Notes: a model not told the origin generated them from the sequence alone. A stretch of DNA of 27,222 nt from Pseudomonadota bacterium (GCA_021783385.1 JAJXTX010000004.1:1-27222); one strand, 5' to 3'. Numbered from the stretch's first letter, positions 6,155 to 14,486 are shown. Translations and numbers: made by a program.

Positions 6155-6951
6155 GGCGACGGACTCGGTGAAGCAGGGCGGAGGCGGGGATCGTCCAGCA
6201 GCGGTGCCAGCGCCAGCACCACGGCCTCCACGTGGCCGAAGAACGGCGCATGGCCGGCCCGTTCGATCTCGTTGTAGCGGCCGTCGCACTGGCTGGCCGA
6301 CCATGCCATCGCCGGCGGCGGCACCAGCCGGTCGCGGCGGCCGGCGATCCACACACTGGGCACGCGCAGCTCCGCCAGGGCGGCGCGGCGATCGGTGTTT
6401 TCCAGCAGCGCGATGCCTTCCTGCAGCACGCGCAGCTCCGGCTCGCCGCGGGCAAACACCTGCGCACGCAGCTGGCGCAGCTCGGCGCGCGGATCAGCGC
6501 TGCCGATCGCCTCCAGCGCCAGGAAGCGCTCCAGCGTGGCGTGGTAATCGGTTTCCAGCTCGGTGGCCAGCTGATGCACCAGCGTGGCGTCGCTGCCGTG
6601 CGGCCAGCTGGCGTCGCGCACGAATTTCGGCGTGGCGCACAGCATCGCCAGGCCGCGCGCCTGCTGCGGCATCTCGAGCGCCGCGGTCAGCGCGACCAGC
6701 CCACCCAGCGACCAGCCCAGCCAGATCGCCGGCGGCGTGGCCGCGGCGATCGCGCGGGCGCAGGCGTGCGGCTCCAGCGGCAGCGCGCAGTCACGCGAGT
6801 AGCCGTGACCGGGCAGGTCGACCACATACATCGTGCAGTGCGCAGCCAGCGCCTCGACCAGCGGCTGCAGCACGCCGCCATGCATCGCCCAGCCGTGGAT
6901 CAGCACCAGCGGCACGACGCCGTGGCCATGGGTTTCGATATGCAGGGTCAC
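6151..6951 (-). CDS. bioH: Pimeloyl-ACP methyl ester carboxylesterase
   Basis: Alpha/beta hydrolase that cleaves the methyl ester of pimeloyl-ACP and so ends the BioC-started chain. 266 residues. The oxyanion block LVLIHGWAMHGG (16-26), nucleophile Ser81 in GWSLGG, Asp207 in GRRDRLVP and His234 in RAGHAPFF form the catalytic triad. The open frame continues much further upstream but only as a shadow of trhO; VTLHIETHGHGVVPLVLIHG is where family similarity begins, so I choose the GTG at 6951, with AGGAAG about 11 bases upstream. Seven bases separate it from trhO, and it overlaps bioC by four bases. The C-terminal PASPSPSP tail is low complexity. Confidence 0.93.
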   Translation of the reverse strand: MTLHIETHGHGVVPLVLIHGWAMHGGVLQPLVEALAAHCTMYVVDLPGHGYSRDCALPLEPHACARAIAAATPPAIWLGWSLGGLVALTAALEMPQQARGLAMLCATPKFVRDASWPHGSDATLVHQLATELETDYHATLERFLALEAIGSADPRAELRQLRAQVFARGEPELRVLQEGIALLENTDRRAALAELRVPSVWIAGRRDRLVPPPAMAWSASQCDGRYNEIERAGHAPFFGHVEAVVLALAPLLDDPRLRPASPSPSP

Positions 6952-6958
6952 GGCGCGG

Positions 6959-7714
6959 TTACTTCCTTTCCCCGCAGGGGAGAGGAGGTGCAGGTAACAG
7001 CGCTTTGTCGACGGCCCCGCGCTCATCGAACACGAAGCAGTCGCCGTGCCAGCCGGCGCCGTCGGTTTGCTCCAGATAGCCCAGGATGCCGCCGTCGAGC
7101 TGGTAGACGTGCGCGAGGCCGAGTTCGCGCAGATGCAGCGCGGCCTTTTCGCAGCGGATGCCGCCGGTGCAGTACGACACCACGGTCTTGCCTTCGTAGC
7201 GCGCGCGGTCGGCGGCGATCGCGGCGGGGAAGCCGGTGAAGCTGGCGAGGCGGTAGTCGACCGCGCCATCGAACGCGCCGAGCGCGGTTTCGTAGGCGTT
7301 GCGGGTATCCAGCAGCACCAGCTCGCGGCCGTCGTCGTCGTGGCCCCATGCCAGCCAGCGCCGCAGCGTGGGCGGATCCAGCGCCGGCGCGCGGCCGCCT
7401 TCGGGGCGGATCGTGGGTTGGCGCATGCTGATGATCTCGCGCTTGATGCGCACCCGCAGGCGGCCGAACGGCACCTGCTCGGAGCGCGACTCCTTCGCCG
7501 TGATGCCGGCAAAGCGGGCGTCCTCGCGCAGCCACGTCATGAACGCATCGACCGCCGCGCGCGGGCCGGCCAGAAACAGGTTGATGCCCTCCGGCGCCAG
7601 CAGCACGGTGCCTTTCAGCGCCAGCGCGCTGCAGCGTTCGAGCACGCGCTCGCGCAGCGCGGGCAGCGAGTCCAGGCTGACGAAGCGATAGGCGGCGATA
7701 TTGACGATGGGCAT
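6959..7714 (-). CDS. trhO: tRNA uridine(34) hydroxylase, rhodanese-like (TrhO/YceA family)
   Basis: Family members make 5-hydroxyuridine at position 34 of certain tRNAs with O2 and were formerly called rhodanese-like sulfurtransferases. 251 residues, shorter than the roughly 350 of E. coli TrhO, which has an extra C-terminal region. N-terminal acylphosphatase-like domain with KGTVLLAPEGINLFLAG (34-50); rhodanese domain with VLLDTRNAYETALGAFDGA (133-151) and active loop YCTGGIRCEKAA (181-192), in which Cys182 is the catalytic-position cysteine; then YQLDGGILGYLE. It lies between bioF and bioH on the same strand. Perfect TATAAT at 7743-7748 on the minus strand suggests its own promoter. The last 12 residues (LPAPPLPCGERK) are encoded by a GC-rich hairpin of REP-like type and are probably an extension. 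Confidence 0.9.
   Translation of the reverse strand: MPIVNIAAYRFVSLDSLPALRERVLERCSALALKGTVLLAPEGINLFLAGPRAAVDAFMTWLREDARFAGITAKESRSEQVPFGRLRVRIKREIISMRQPTIRPEGGRAPALDPPTLRRWLAWGHDDDGRELVLLDTRNAYETALGAFDGAVDYRLASFTGFPAAIAADRARYEGKTVVSYCTGGIRCEKAALHLRELGLAHVYQLDGGILGYLEQTDGAGWHGDCFVFDERGAVDKALLPAPPLPCGERK
6966..6984. repeat. Short GC hairpin, REP-like
   Basis: An 8-bp stem (TTTCCCC with GGGGAGA, one wobble) closes a GCA loop. The core CCCCTGCGGGGA recurs at 19492-19503. Here it forms the end of trhO, just before bioH. It has no T-run, so it is not a standard terminator. Confidence 0.45.
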
Positions 7715-7742
7715 GAGGTGAGCGCGCGGCGGTCAGCCGGCG

Positions 7743-7748
7743 ATTATA
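7743..7748 (-). promoter_or_regulatory. Candidate -10 element for trhO-bioH-bioC
   Basis: Perfect TATAAT on the minus strand, 29 bases before the trhO ATG and inside the 47-bp bioF-trhO gap. No matching -35 is visible at 16-18 bp, so this is a partial promoter call. Confidence 0.4.
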
Positions 7749-7761
7749 CGTGGCGCGGTGC

Positions 7762-8958
7762 TCAGCCCCGCGCGGCGGCCGGTGCGGGCAGGCTGGCCAG
7801 CGCATCGAGCAGCTGGTCGACCTGCTCCTCGCTGTGCGCGGCGGACAGCGTGATGCGCAGGCGCGCCTGGCCGGCTGGCACGGTCGGCGGGCGGATCGCG
7901 CCGACCAGCAGGCCGCGCTGCTCCAGCGCCTGCGCCGCGTCCAGCGCCGCCTGCGCGTCGCCCAGCCGCAGCGGCTGGATCGCGCTGGCGGAAGGCAGCA
8001 GCGGCAGGCCGAGCTGCCGCGCGCCCTGGCGGAAGCGTTCGATCAGCGCGCCGAGCTTGTCGCGCCGCCACGACTCGGCCTGGGCCAGCTGCACCGCGGC
8101 GAGCGCGGCGGCGGCCAGCGCCGGCGGCATCGCGGTGGTGTAGATGTACGGCCGCGCGAACTGCGTCAGCCCCTCGATCAGGTCGACCGAACCGGCCACG
8201 AACGCGCCCGCGCAGCCCAGCGCCTTGCCCAGCGTGGCCATCAGCACCGGCACCTCGCGCGAGCCGAGGCCGGCGGCCTCGACGCTGCCGCCGCCGCGTT
8301 CGCCGAGCACGCCCAGGCCGTGCGCGTCGTCCACCATCAGGGTGGCGTGTTCGCGCGTGCACAGCGCGGCCAGCTCGCGCAGCGGCGCGGTGTCGCCGTC
8401 CATGCTGAACACGCCGTCGGTCGCCAGCAGCGCGGCCGCGTCGCGACGGCTGGCCAGCTGGCGCGCGGCGGCGGCCACGTCGGCGTGCGGATAGCGCTTC
8501 AGTTCGGCGCCGGACAGCTGCGCGCCGTCCAGCAGGCAGGCGTGGTTGAGCTTGTCCTGCACGCACAGGTCGCCGCGCTCCAGCAGCGCCTGCAGCACGC
8601 CCAGGTTGGCCATGTAGCCGGTCGAGAACAGCAGCGCGCGCGCGCGCCCGGTCCACGCCGCCAGCGCCTCTTCCAGCGCGGCATGCTCGGCGCGATGGCC
8701 GCAGATCAAGTGCGCCGAGGTGCTGCCGACGCCCTCGTCATCGGCCACCCGCTTGAACGCGGCGATCACCTGCGGATGCTGCGCCAGCCCCAGATAGTCG
8801 TTGCTGCAGAAGCCGAGCAGGCGGCGCCCGCCGCATTCCAGCCACGGCCCGTCCGCATGCTCGATGGTGCGCAGCCGGCGCAGCAGCTGCGCGCTTTCGC
8901 GTTCGGCCGTCCGGACGGCCAGACGATCGAGCAGGTCAGGCCGCGGCGCTGCAGCCAC
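7762..8958 (-). CDS. bioF: 8-amino-7-oxononanoate synthase
   Basis: PLP enzyme that condenses pimeloyl-ACP with L-alanine to give 8-amino-7-oxononanoate (KAPA). 398 residues, normal length. Family blocks are [16 protein letters not shown] (47-62), [11 protein letters not shown] (78-88), [24 protein letters not shown] (210-219, Asp210 and His213 near the cofactor) and PLP-binding Lys245 in [13 protein letters not shown]. The start is a GTG at 8958 that overlaps the end of bioB by 23 bases; no ATG is better placed. Residues 14-19 (AVRTAE) are encoded by a perfect 16-bp palindrome that recurs elsewhere in the window. Confidence 0.96.
   Translation of the reverse strand: MAAAPRPDLLDRLAVRTAERESAQLLRRLRTIEHADGPWLECGGRRLLGFCSNDYLGLAQHPQVIAAFKRVADDEGVGSTSAHLICGHRAEHAALEEALAAWTGRARALLFSTGYMANLGVLQALLERGDLCVQDKLNHACLLDGAQLSGAELKRYPHADVAAAARQLASRRDAAALLATDGVFSMDGDTAPLRELAALCTREHATLMVDDAHGLGVLGERGGGSVEAAGLGSREVPVLMATLGKALGCAGAFVAGSVDLIEGLTQFARPYIYTTAMPPALAAAALAAVQLAQAESWRRDKLGALIERFRQGARQLGLPLLPSASAIQPLRLGDAQAALDAAQALEQRGLLVGAIRPPTVPAGQARLRITLSAAHSEEQVDQLLDALASLPAPAAARG
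8905..8920. repeat. 16-bp palindromic motif, copy A
   Basis: GGCCGTCCGGACGGCC, a perfect palindrome inside the 5' end of bioF. It fits the shared pattern GGNCGTCYRGNYGNCC found also at 11503, 17796 and 25643. Confidence 0.6.
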
Positions 8959-9994
8959 AGCCGTGTCCGCAGCCGGAGTTGTCAGTCGCGATGGCGGCGG
9001 GATGCAGGATATCGGCGTGCGCGGTGCTGGCGGCCTCGACGACCTCCAGCGGATGCAGGTCGAGCCGGCGGAACAGCGCGCGATCCTGCGCCACGTCCGG
9101 GTTGCCGGTGGTCAGCAGCTTCTCGCCGTAGAAGATCGAGCCGGCACCGGCGAAGAAGCACAGCGCCTGCACCGCGTCGTCCATCTGCTGGCGCCCGGCC
9201 GACAGCCGCACCACCGAGGCGGGCATCAGCAGCCGCGCGACCGCGATCGTGCGCACGAACTCGAACGGGTCCAGCTTCTCCGCATTGGCCAGCGGCGTGC
9301 CCGGCACCGGCACCAGCTGGTTGATCGGCACCGACTGCGGGTGCTCGGGCAGGTTGGCCAGCGCCTGCAGCAGGCCGGCGCGCTGGTCGCGCGTCTCGCC
9401 CATGCCGACGATGCCGCCGCAGCAGGTTTTCAGGCCGGCGTCGCGCACCTGCTCCAGCGTGCCGAGGCGGTCCTGATATTCGCGCGTGTGGATGATCTCG
9501 CCGTAGAACTCCGGCGCGGTGTCGATGTTGTGGTTGTAGTAGTCGAGCCCGGCCGCCTTCAGCGCCTGCGCGTGGCCGTCGCCCAGCAGGCCCAGCGTGG
9601 CGCAGGTTTCCAGGCCCAGGTCCTTCACCGCGCGCACGATCGCGGCGACCCTGGGAATGTCGCGATCCTTCGGCCCGCGCCACGCGGCGCCCATGCAGAA
9701 GCGGCTGGCGCCGGCGGCCTTGGCGGCGCGCGCGCGCTCCAGCACGTCGTCGATCTCCATCAGCTTCTGCGCGGTGACGCCGGTGTCGTAGCGCGCCGCC
9801 TGCGGGCAGTAGGCGCAGTCTTCCGGGCAGCCGCCGGTCTTGATCGACAGCAGCGTGGACACCTGCACCGCGTTCGGATCGTGATGCGCGCGATGCACCG
9901 AGTGCGCCCGATGCAGCAGCTCGTTGAACGGCAGGTCGAACAGCGCACGCACCTCGTCGCGGCTCCAGTCGTGGCGGATGGCGGCATTCGTCAT
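8936..9994 (-). CDS. bioB: Biotin synthase (radical SAM)
   Basis: Inserts sulfur into dethiobiotin. 352 residues. The radical-SAM cluster CxxxCxxC is Cys56, Cys60 and Cys63 ([12 protein letters not shown]), followed by [44 protein letters not shown] and [15 protein letters not shown], which supply the conserved Cys ligands of the sacrificial [2Fe-2S] cluster together with the Arg in [13 protein letters not shown]. The ATG at 9994 is chosen because family similarity begins with the [17 protein letters not shown] block; the open frame further upstream is a shadow. The C-terminus is Cys/His-rich ([12 protein letters not shown]). First gene of the operon; a BirA-like operator lies 55 bases upstream. 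Confidence 0.97.
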   Translation of the reverse strand: MTNAAIRHDWSRDEVRALFDLPFNELLHRAHSVHRAHHDPNAVQVSTLLSIKTGGCPEDCAYCPQAARYDTGVTAQKLMEIDDVLERARAAKAAGASRFCMGAAWRGPKDRDIPRVAAIVRAVKDLGLETCATLGLLGDGHAQALKAAGLDYYNHNIDTAPEFYGEIIHTREYQDRLGTLEQVRDAGLKTCCGGIVGMGETRDQRAGLLQALANLPEHPQSVPINQLVPVPGTPLANAEKLDPFEFVRTIAVARLLMPASVVRLSAGRQQMDDAVQALCFFAGAGSIFYGEKLLTTGNPDVAQDRALFRRLDLHPLEVVEAASTAHADILHPAAIATDNSGCGHGCGCSAAA

Positions 9995-10048
9995 GGGGCA
10001 GCAACTCCGGGGCGTGAGGGCGGAAAGTGTGGGAGCCGTTCCGGGGTG

Positions 10049-10080
10049 TGTCAACTCGATCTCCGCAGGTCCGGTTGACA
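10049..10080. promoter_or_regulatory. Candidate BirA operator between bioB and comF
   Basis: TGTCAAC at 10049-10055 and GTTGACA at 10074-10080 form a perfect 7-bp inverted repeat with an 18-bp spacer. The E. coli bioO operator, TTGTAAACC-N16-GGTTTACAA, has the same 18-bp distance between the corresponding TGTAAAC and GTTTACA arms, and BirA sites with TGTCAAC arms occur in other proteobacteria. Each arm also contains TTGACA on one strand, so the site could cover -35 elements of both divergent promoters. The role is inference. Confidence 0.65.
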
Positions 10081-10147
10081 TGCGCGTTGCGGACGCGATG
10101 CCGCTACCATCCGGGCATCGCATGCCGGCGCCGCCGAGGTCAGGGAG

Positions 10148-10861
10148 ATGATGCGCATCGACGCGCTGGTGCAACGGCTGCAGCGCTTCGTGCTGCCCCT
10201 GCGCTGCCTGCTGTGTGCCGGCGCCGGCGCCGACGGCATCGACCTGTGTGCCGACTGCGCCGCCGAGCTGCCGCGCAACCCCGGCTGCTGCGCCCGCTGC
10301 GCCCTGCCGCTGGCAGCCTCGGCGCCGCTGTGCGGCGAGTGCCAGCGCCGGCCGCCGCCGTGGGATGCGGCGTGGGCGCCGTTCCGCTACGGCTGGCCGC
10401 TGGACCGGCTGGAGTCGCGCTACAAGTTCGGCGCCGATCTGGCGGCCGGGCGCGTGCTGTCGACGCTGTGGCGGCGCGAGCCGCGCGGCATCGAGCTGCC
10501 GCAGCTGCTGCTGCCGGTGCCGCTGCATCGCCAGCGGCTGCGCCAGCGCGGCTACAACCAGGCGCTGGAACTGGCCCGGCCGCTGGCGCGCGAGTTCGGC
10601 GTGCCGCTGCGCCACGAGGTGCTGCAGCGCACCCGCCGCACCGACGCGCAGACCGAGCTGGACGCTGTCGGCCGCTGCCGCAACGTGCGTGGTGCGTTCG
10701 CGCTGTGTCCGGGTACGCCGCTGCCACCGCACGTGGCGCTGCTCGATGACGTGATGACCACCGGCGCCACCCTCGCCGAATGCTCCCGCGTGCTGAAGCG
10801 CGCGGGCGTGCAGCGAGTCGACGTGTGGGCGCTGGCGCGCGCGCCGTCACCGCGCGGCTAA
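10148..10861 (+). CDS. comF: ComF family phosphoribosyltransferase-like protein
   Basis: 237 residues. The N-terminus has a zinc-finger-like cysteine set (CLLC at 20-23, CADC, CCARC, CGEC up to about 62), followed by the double-zinc-ribbon-to-PRTase linker [20 protein letters not shown], then [25 protein letters not shown] and the PRPP loop [17 protein letters not shown] near 199-215. ComF proteins help bring transforming DNA into the cytosol in naturally competent bacteria; in gammaproteobacteria the homologue is often next to bio genes (bioH-gntX in E. coli). ATG ATG at 10148 is chosen; AGGGAG lies just upstream. It is divergent from bioB and convergent with ubiA (22 bp apart). Confidence 0.92.
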   Translation: MMRIDALVQRLQRFVLPLRCLLCAGAGADGIDLCADCAAELPRNPGCCARCALPLAASAPLCGECQRRPPPWDAAWAPFRYGWPLDRLESRYKFGADLAAGRVLSTLWRREPRGIELPQLLLPVPLHRQRLRQRGYNQALELARPLAREFGVPLRHEVLQRTRRTDAQTELDAVGRCRNVRGAFALCPGTPLPPHVALLDDVMTTGATLAECSRVLKRAGVQRVDVWALARAPSPRG

Positions 10862-10883
10862 AAGTGCCCCTTCACACCAGCGT

Positions 10884-11912
10884 TCAGCGCACCGCCAGCG
10901 CCAGCACGATGCCGATCCACAGCGCCAGCCCGAGCCAGTTGTTGTGGCGGAATGCGGCGAGGCAGGCGTCGCGGGCGCGGCCGCGGATCAGCCACAGCTG
11001 GTAGCCGAACAGTCCGGCCGCCACCAGCAGGCTGAGCCAGTACGGCCAGCCCAGCGCCGCGCGCTGGCCGACAAACAGCATCGCCAGCAGGAAGGTGCCC
11101 ATCAGCATGGCCAGGATCGGCAGGTCGGCGTCGCCGAACAGGATCGCGGTGGACTTGGCGCCGGCCTTGAGATCGTCGTCGCGATCGACCATCGCGTACT
11201 CGGTGTCGTAGATCACCGACCACAGGATGTTGCCGAGGAACAGCAGCCAGCCCAGCGGCGGCACCGTGTGCATCACCGCGGCAAACGCCATCGGGATCGA
11301 CCAGCCGAACGCGGCTCCCAGCACCACCTGCGGCAGGTAGGTCCAGCGTTTGGTGAACGGGTAGATCGCTGCCAGCGCGGCGCCGGCGAACGACAGCTTG
11401 ATCGTCAGCGCATTGGTGAACAGCACCAGCACGAACGCGAACGCCAGCAGCGCGGCGAACACCAGCAGCGCCTCGCGCGGGGTTACCCGCCCGCTGGCGA
11501 TCGGACGTCCGGCCGTCCGCGCCACCTGCGGGTCGAGCTTGCGGTCGGCGTAGTCGTTGATGGCGCAGCCGGCCGCGCGCATCGCGAACACACCCAGGGT
11601 GAAGATGATCAGCGGCTTCCAAGGCGGAAAGTCGCCGGCCGCCAGCCACAGCGCCCACCACGTCGGCCACAGCAGCAGCAGCGCGCCGATCGGCCGGTCC
11701 ATCCGGGTCAGCACCAGGTAGTCCAGCACCTTCGCGCGATAACGCGCCGGCAGCCGCTGCAGCAGCTTCAGCAGCACCCGCGTGGCGCGGGTCGAGCTGT
11801 CCGCCGGCTGCGGCGGCGTTTTCGCCGTCGGCCGCGGTGCCCCGGGGCGCGGACGCGGCGCCGGCGACGAGGCCGGCCGGCGCGGCTGGCGTTTGCGTGT
11901 GCTGGAAGACAT
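10884..11912 (-). CDS. ubiA: 4-hydroxybenzoate polyprenyltransferase
   Basis: Integral membrane enzyme of ubiquinone synthesis that joins the polyprenyl chain to 4-hydroxybenzoate. 342 residues. Core similarity starts near LDYLVLTRMDRPIGALLLLWPTWW. The first aspartate motif is NDYADRKLD (119-127), the second DTEYAMVDRDDDLKAG (236-251), and several long hydrophobic helices follow the UbiA pattern. The first 45 residues are Pro/Arg/Ser-rich and are not part of the family fold; a shorter start is possible, but no good alternative ATG lies between residue 1 and Met71. Residues around VARTAGRP are encoded by another copy of the 16-bp palindromic motif. Confidence 0.94.
   Translation of the reverse strand: MSSSTRKRQPRRPASSPAPRPRPGAPRPTAKTPPQPADSSTRATRVLLKLLQRLPARYRAKVLDYLVLTRMDRPIGALLLLWPTWWALWLAAGDFPPWKPLIIFTLGVFAMRAAGCAINDYADRKLDPQVARTAGRPIASGRVTPREALLVFAALLAFAFVLVLFTNALTIKLSFAGAALAAIYPFTKRWTYLPQVVLGAAFGWSIPMAFAAVMHTVPPLGWLLFLGNILWSVIYDTEYAMVDRDDDLKAGAKSTAILFGDADLPILAMLMGTFLLAMLFVGQRAALGWPYWLSLLVAAGLFGYQLWLIRGRARDACLAAFRHNNWLGLALWIGIVLALAVR
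11503..11518. repeat. 16-bp palindromic motif, copy B
   Basis: GGACGTCCGGCCGTCC within ubiA. It fits GGNCGTCYRGNYGNCC; half of it could be fixed by the conserved RT-x-RP protein motif. Confidence 0.45.
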
Positions 11913-12080
11913 CGGCGGAGTCTAGCGCGCGGCTGTGCGCGCTCCAACGCGGCGCGGGTGCGACAGGTCACGGTTGCAGGCGCTGCACCATATTCGACGC
12001 ACGGTCCCTGCCGAAGGCACCGCATGTCCGGCCATCGGCCACACCGAAGCAGGCGAGCGGCGGGTCGAGGCATTCGTGGC

Positions 12081-12086
12081 TACAAT
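12081..12086 (+). promoter_or_regulatory. Candidate -10 element for mntA-hepT
   Basis: TACAAT (five of six bases of TATAAT) 57 bases before the mntA start, in the 231-bp gap after the divergent ubiA. No clear -35 is seen. Nothing else is recognised in this gap. Confidence 0.35.
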
Positions 12087-12143
12087 CGGGCAAACGCGGT
12101 CGAATCAGTGTTCGACATATCGCCGGGTCGAGAGGTCATTGCC

Positions 12144-12434
12144 ATGCTGCTTGACGCGTTGCATGAAAAGAAGGATGCCATCCACGCGGCGTGCCGCCAG
12201 TTCGGCGCGCGGCGTATCCGTGTATTCGGCTCGGTGGCGCGCGGCGAAGAACGAGCGGACAGCGATATCGACTTTCTGGTGGATTTCCCGCCGGGCTACG
12301 ATCTGTTCACCCAGCGCCTGCCGCTGGCCGAACGGCTGGCTGAAATCACCGGGCGGCGTCTCGACATCGTCCCCGAGCACGAACTCAACCGCCATCTGCG
12401 CGAGGCCGTGCTGAACGAGGCGGTGGATCTGTGA
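12144..12434 (+). CDS. mntA: MntA-type minimal nucleotidyltransferase antitoxin
   Basis: 96-residue MNT-domain protein. The nucleotidyltransferase signature is complete: GSVARGEERADSDIDFLV, with Gly29-Ser30, Asp41 and Asp43, and the third acidic residue Asp74 in GRRLDIVPE. In MntA/HepT toxin-antitoxin modules the MNT protein AMPylates a tyrosine next to the HEPN active site of its partner and so blocks the RNase. ATG at 12144 follows GAGAGG at a suitable distance (12130-12135). The stop overlaps the GTG of the partner gene as GTGA, the standard arrangement of these operons. Base use is similar to neighbours. Confidence 0.9.
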   Translation: MLLDALHEKKDAIHAACRQFGARRIRVFGSVARGEERADSDIDFLVDFPPGYDLFTQRLPLAERLAEITGRRLDIVPEHELNRHLREAVLNEAVDL

Positions 12435-12769
12435 GCAAGGCGTGACAGGCTTATGCGCGGCATATTCTGGACACGATCGAGAAGATCCACCGCATTCAGC
12501 AACGAGGCGATCTGACCCGTGATGAGATGCTCTACGACGCTACCTTGCGCAATCTGCAAACCCTGTCCGAGGCCACGCAACGGTTGCCTGACGCGTTGAA
12601 GCGAGCGTGGCCGCTGATGCCATGGCAGCAGATCAGCGGCTTCCGCAACATTCTGGTACACAACTATCTGGGTGACATCGACCCACAAACCGTGCTCACC
12701 GTCGTGCAGCAACACCTGCCGCCGCTGGAGATTGCCATCCGCGCCATGCTTGCAGCGGATGGCAAATAG
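12431..12769 (+). pseudogene. hepT: HepT-type HEPN toxin with a stop at codon 5
   Basis: The reading frame starts with GTG at 12431 (overlap GTGA with mntA) and reads VSKA, then TGA at 12443-12445, then continues without further stop QAYARHILDTIEKIHRIQQRG... to 12769. Family members have Trp in the mutated place as far as I recall, so a single TGG-to-TGA change explains the stop. The HEPN RNase motif is intact: RNILVHNY with Arg72, His77 and the AMPylation-target Tyr79. The next ATG in frame is at 12527 and would give an 80-residue protein without the first helix. Either the toxin is dead, or a truncated product is made. The intact antitoxin beside it fits loss of a toxin. Confidence 0.85.
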
Positions 12770-12935
12770 ACCCCGTCGTCAGGCATGACACATGTTCCCC
12801 CCAAGCTGCGCTGATGCCGCATGTCGATGTTGTGGAGATCCCTATCCATCGCGTTGAGCAAGTTATGCGATGTGGCAAAACAGGAGCAGTGCTGGGCATG
12901 GCTATTCGCCACGCAGGTGGCGCTGCGCCATTCCG

Positions 12936-14486
12936 CTATCCCCGCAACAACAGCCGATACGCCGGATTCTCGCTCTCGTCGCCGTGGGGATAGCCGAGCG
13001 TGCCGAGGAACTGGCGGAACATCGGGCGTTCGTCGGCGGGCACCTGCAGGCCGACCAGGATGCGGCCGTAGTCGGCGCCGTGGTTGCGGTAGTGGAACAG
13101 GCTGATGTTCCAGTGCGGGTGCATGCGGTCGAGGAAGCGGGTGAGCGCGCCGGGGCGTTCGGGGAAGTCGAAGCGGTACAGCAGCTCGTCGTGCGCCAGC
13201 GGCGAGCGGCCGCCGATCATGTGGCGCAGGTGCAGCTTGGCCAGCTCGTCGTCGGTGAGGTCGAGCACGCCGAAGCCATGCTGGCGGAACGCGGCCAGCA
13301 GCGCGTCGCGGTCGTCGCGCTCGGTGATTTGCACGCCCACGAAGATGTGCGCGGAGCGGGTGTCGCCGATGCGGTAGTTGAACTCGGTGATGCTGCGCTG
13401 GCCCAGCGTGGCGCAGAAGCGGCGGAAGCTGCCGCGCTCCTCGGGAATGGTCACTGCGAACACCGCCTCGCGCTGCTCGCCGACTTCGGCGCGCTCGGCG
13501 ACGAAGCGCAGGCGATCGAAGTTCATGTTGGCGCCGGAGTTGATCGCCACCAGCGCCTGCTCGCGCACGCCGTGGCTGGCGACGTACTGCTTGAGCCCGG
13601 CCAGTGCCAGCGCGCCGGAGGGTTCGGGCACGCTGCGGGTGTCCTGGTAGACGTCGCGGATCGCCGCGCAGATCGCGTCGGTGTCGACGCGCAGCATCGC
13701 ATCCACATGCTGCCGGCACAGCGCGAAGGTATGGCTGCCGACCTGCTTCACCGCGGTGCCGTCGGCGAACAGGCCGACCTCGTCCAGCAGCACGCGCTGA
13801 TCCTGTTCGAGCGAGCGCGCCATCGCGTCGGAGTCCACCGTCTGCACGCCGATCACGCGCACCTGCGGGCGCAGCGCCTTGACGTACGCGGCGACGCCGG
13901 CGAGCAGCCCGCCGCCGCCGACCGGCACGAAGATCGCGTGCAGCGGCTGCGGATGCTGCTGCAGGATCTCCCTGCCCACCGTGCCCTGGCCGGCGATCAC
14001 GTCAAGGTCGTCGAACGGGTGCACGAAGGTGAGCCCGCCGCCGGTCTGGCGCCGCGCGGCTTCGGCCTGGGCGTCGCTGTAGGAGTCGCCGGCCAGCACT
14101 ACCTCGACCATCGCGCCGCCGATCGCGCGCACCGCGTCCACCTTCACCTGCGGCGCGGTGGACGGCATCACGATCACCGCGTGGATGCCCAGGCGGGACG
14201 CGGCCAGCGCCACGCCCTGCGCGTGGTTGCCGGCCGAGGCGGTGATCACGCCGCGCGCGCGCGCGCCGGCATCCAGCCCGACCATCTTGTTGTAGGCGCC
14301 GCGCAGCTTGAACGAGAACACCGGCTGGTTGTCCTCGCGCTTCAGCAGCACGCGGTTGCCGAGCCGCGCCGACAGCCGCGGCGCCGGCTCCAGCTCGGAC
14401 ACGCGCGCCACCTCGTACACGCGCGCGTCGACGATCCGCTGCAGCAGGTCGTCGCGCTCGATGCTGCCGGCCTGCAGCGCGGGCAT
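12936..14486 (-). CDS. ilvA: Threonine deaminase, biosynthetic
   Basis: PLP enzyme converting threonine to 2-oxobutanoate, first step to isoleucine. 516 residues, full length for the biosynthetic form with two C-terminal ACT-like regulatory subdomains. PLP-binding Lys60 sits in PVFSFKLRGAYN, SAGNHAQGVA follows, and the phosphate loop is PVGGGGLLAGV. The regulatory part begins near AVFAVTIPEERGSFRRFCATLG and repeats at RFDFPERPGALTRFLDRM, so feedback inhibition by isoleucine is expected. The ATG at 14486 shares one base with the ilvN stop (TGATG). It is the last gene of the supercluster; no terminator is visible downstream (12770-12935 holds nothing I recognise). Confidence 0.96.
   Translation of the reverse strand: MPALQAGSIERDDLLQRIVDARVYEVARVSELEPAPRLSARLGNRVLLKREDNQPVFSFKLRGAYNKMVGLDAGARARGVITASAGNHAQGVALAASRLGIHAVIVMPSTAPQVKVDAVRAIGGAMVEVVLAGDSYSDAQAEAARRQTGGGLTFVHPFDDLDVIAGQGTVGREILQQHPQPLHAIFVPVGGGGLLAGVAAYVKALRPQVRVIGVQTVDSDAMARSLEQDQRVLLDEVGLFADGTAVKQVGSHTFALCRQHVDAMLRVDTDAICAAIRDVYQDTRSVPEPSGALALAGLKQYVASHGVREQALVAINSGANMNFDRLRFVAERAEVGEQREAVFAVTIPEERGSFRRFCATLGQRSITEFNYRIGDTRSAHIFVGVQITERDDRDALLAAFRQHGFGVLDLTDDELAKLHLRHMIGGRSPLAHDELLYRFDFPERPGALTRFLDRMHPHWNISLFHYRNHGADYGRILVGLQVPADERPMFRQFLGTLGYPHGDESENPAYRLLLRG

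Noticed and set aside
5237..6277. Long plus-strand open frame opposite bioC, and similar long frames opposite bioF, bioB, ilvA, ilvG, ilvD, leuC and leuA
   Set aside because: High-GC antisense shadows: Ala/Arg/Gln/His-rich, no family features, all overlapped by clear genes.
6151..7512. 453-codon open frame covering bioH
   Set aside because: Residues before the GTG at 6951 are an out-of-frame reading of trhO with Arg/Ser/Ala-rich shadow composition.
10087..10110. TTGCGG...TACCAT as a comF promoter
   Set aside because: Spacing is 12 bp, and the other possible -35 (TTGACA, 10075-10080) gives 24 bp; neither is acceptable.
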